From Datnioides undecimradiatus (taxonomy: Eukaryota; Chordata; Actinopteri; Lobotiformes; Datnioididae): DNA of 64,000 nucleotides. Positions within the stretch are counted from its first letter, which is position 1. Each line of letters begins with the position of its first letter. Where the stretch lies: NCBI GenBank assembly GCA_008933995.1, contig WARS01000025.1, forward strand, positions 6,369,477 to 6,433,476, written 5' to 3'. The position numbers and the translations under genes were made by a program. The notes under the pieces were generated by a model. The model was not told the origin of the DNA and ran no database searches. It saw nothing but the letters and a program-made list of their open reading frames with translations. Below are positions 61,612 through 64,000 of the stretch, in pieces.

Positions 61612-64000
61612 GATTATACAATGGTTACAGAGGTAGACACACACTGACACACATCAATTCCTGCATTCGTTTCCCACGGTGCGTGATGTGTCACCAGCTC
61701 CTGATTCGCCCACGAAACACACTGTTCCCGAGTTTGGAGTTAAACGCATCCACATGCTATAGAAAAGAGCCAGAGCCAACATGTTTCCTGCCTGCGCTGA
61801 CCCCAGATCAGTCCCCAAATGACTGATTTTACACCATCTCAATCACACTTAACAGGGGGAGCAATTGCTTAAATGAGAGGCACATAGGAGGCAGGAGGCC
61901 TAATGACACGTGATGGAAGGAGTAATTGATGAAAAAGTCCAGCGTGGAGACAAACGAGGGGCACGGAAAAAGAGAAAATGGACAGGGAGGAAGGAGAACA
62001 GCAGCAGCAGCGGTAGGAGCGGCTGGCTCGGGTCCAGACAGCTGGTATTTCAACCCATTTCACATGTTTACCATACCGTGATACGGGACAATTAACACAT
62101 GTACACAGTGAGAGCTGCACACACGCAATCATGTAAACCCGGCCGTGCAGAGGACAAAGCAGAGCGGGACCCTGTGTGATGCTGAGGGCCCGTGGAAATA
62201 TCTCTGGAAGCAGAAGAGGAGCGATTATGCAGAAACATATAATTAAATCCAAATTTAAAGTCAGAAACATGTTAATCCTGCAGCTTTAGTGCCATTATAT
62301 GGTGCTCTAAAGCCTTGACTTTGTTTTGTGACTGCTACTGTTACATCAAATGCTTTCTCTGTGTCAGCATTAAAAAACAGACCATTGTTTTAATGCACGA
62401 CTTTCAATAATCTCACACAAAAGTCTAATATTGCATCTGATATCTTACATACAACCCCAGTATGTTCCTGTCAAACCGTGTATTATCATGTCTGCTGATT
62501 AAATTGACGTGAACTTTTCAGGAGACTTCTTTCTCACTGACAGATGGATAAGAGCAAAAACAAGCAATATTGGTGACCACACGTTAAATGCACTGTATCT
62601 TTTAATAGACCTAATCGCTCCGGTGATTTAGTTTGACACTGTTGTAAAGTTGGGGTATTCACGAGCGACAGATTTTAAGAAGAATGTCATTATACGAGTG
62701 GTTCTACGAGCTGAGTGGACCTTTATGTGGAAACAGCTGGAGTGCCTCTTTAAGAAGAAGACAATGTGTCACACAAATAAAGCAAATAAGATGTAAATAA
62801 GAGAAAGAGTTACAGAGGCACATATACTGTGAAACGCACACAAACCCCGACTGGGCTAATTGCTGCTAATGCTCCAGTAGCTGTCCCTGGATGTCATTAT
62901 GTGAGTATGTGTGTGTGTGTTGGCTTTGTGGCTAACTAACAGTGTAATCACCCTGTAAAAAACCCCCATGGGGGGGACACAGGAGCACAAAACACAACAA
63001 CAACAACAACAAACAAAGTGGTCCTTTCGTCTACGCGCACGGTGTCTGGGCAGTAATGTCTCGACATATCAGGACCACTTTCACCGCTGCGTGCTGCACA
63101 CACACACACACACACACGCACGCACACACACGTACACGCTGTGCAGACAAAACACTGCATACTTAAGCACACCAACCTAACACACGGAAGACAAAACAAA
63201 CAAAACACACTGTACATTTATATGAAGAAAAGAATGACCCACCACACCTTTGGGAGGTCACACACACTTATGTTAGCATGCACACACACTCACAGATGTT
63301 TACGTACTTTACTTCTCCTTCTGCTCCTCTACCCCTCAGCAGGATATCCTGTGCTTTTCACTCAGTTACTTGTCAGATGACAACTTTTCATACCCTATCT
63401 GTTCCAGTGGAAACCACGGATCTCCTGATTTGTTGAGTTTAAATCTGAATTTTTCCTGAAAATCCTCCCACACCTTATTTGCTAAATAAAATATTCAACT
63501 TCCCTCTTGAATCATTTGGAAAGTGAATTGTCACAAAGCTGAAAAGTGTTTTTCCAGATGAGAAACTGACTTTTATGTGGTATGTGGTTCTCACAGGACA
63601 GTGAAGCTACAAACACAGGATGATCTCGTAGAACATGATGCATTGCTGTAGCTTAAACTAGCCAACAGTGTATAAAGTAGCTACAATTAGCTCAACCATA
63701 AACATCTACAGCAGCAAAATGCAATATACACATGAATGCATCATATTAATCCAAAATTATTATTATAATCACATTTTACTGTACAGTTTAGCAAATATTG
63801 CTAATATACTGAAATAAGGTTTTAAATGCAGCACCAATGCTGCACAAGATCTGAATACTTCTTCCATCCGTGCACACGCCCTTCCCTGAGTGATTGGTAA
63901 TCTCTGCCCCCATCTCCCATCTTGAGCTGCCCTGCTTGTTTGGGTTTTGCCAGAAACGGCGGCTCTGGGTCGAAACAGAGACGCAAAACAAACGACTGAT
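60976..64000 (-). other. ntn4: ntn4 intron running off the right edge
   Basis: No laminin N-terminal exon recognised. GA tract at 61007-61034, CA tracts at 61578-61606 and 63098-63120, a family-D fragment at 63843-63870. The stretch 61640-62060 is repeat-poor. Confidence 0.6.

Overview
This is vertebrate nuclear DNA, and almost certainly from a ray-finned (probably percomorph) teleost. Genes are split into small exons with GT-AG introns. The exons encode clear vertebrate orthologues, there is no bacterial-style gene packing, and CA/TG microsatellites and short interspersed repeats of fish type are frequent. Five genes can be reconstructed exon by exon: fgd6 (-), vezt (+), metap2 (+), usp44 (-) and ntn4 (-). 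This is the order and orientation of human 12q22 (FGD6-VEZT-METAP2-USP44-NTN4), compressed into about 60 kb, so synteny independently supports the gene names.

Layout. 1098-12664 (-) holds the 5' part of fgd6: a ten-base first coding exon, a 2.07-kb exon encoding the proline-rich N-terminus, and four small exons that enter the RhoGEF (DH) domain; the rest of the gene lies left of the window. 13415-24549 (+) is all of vezt, head-to-head with fgd6 across about 750 bp that carries ETS-like, ZNF143-like and YY1-like motifs. 27648-33932 (+) is all of metap2 in 11 coding exons. 36999-41410 (-) is the whole usp44 coding region, with a probable non-coding first exon near 43844-43895; its tail converges on metap2. 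52241-60975 (-) is the 3' part of ntn4 (laminin-EGF repeats and the netrin/C345C domain); the signal peptide and laminin N-terminal domain lie beyond position 64000.

The genes are unrelated in function: Rho-family GEF signalling, a junctional membrane protein, N-terminal methionine removal, a histone/cell-cycle deubiquitinase and a basement-membrane protein. They share neighbourhood, not a pathway, and I see no operon-like or defence-like system. The most informative signals are in RNA processing. One vezt intron is a near-textbook U12-type AT-AC intron. CA-rich tracts start within a few bases of several 5' splice sites. A transposon copy in vezt carries an in-frame 42-bp exon-like segment. 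Short upstream ORFs sit at the starts of fgd6, vezt and usp44.

The rest is introns, UTRs and a 7-kb usp44-ntn4 intergenic region filled with at least five families of short repeats and many dinucleotide tracts. I found no tRNA, rRNA, CRISPR array or intact transposase gene. Splice sites were placed by eye from frame continuity and from remembered human proteins, so single-base errors are possible at weak sites.
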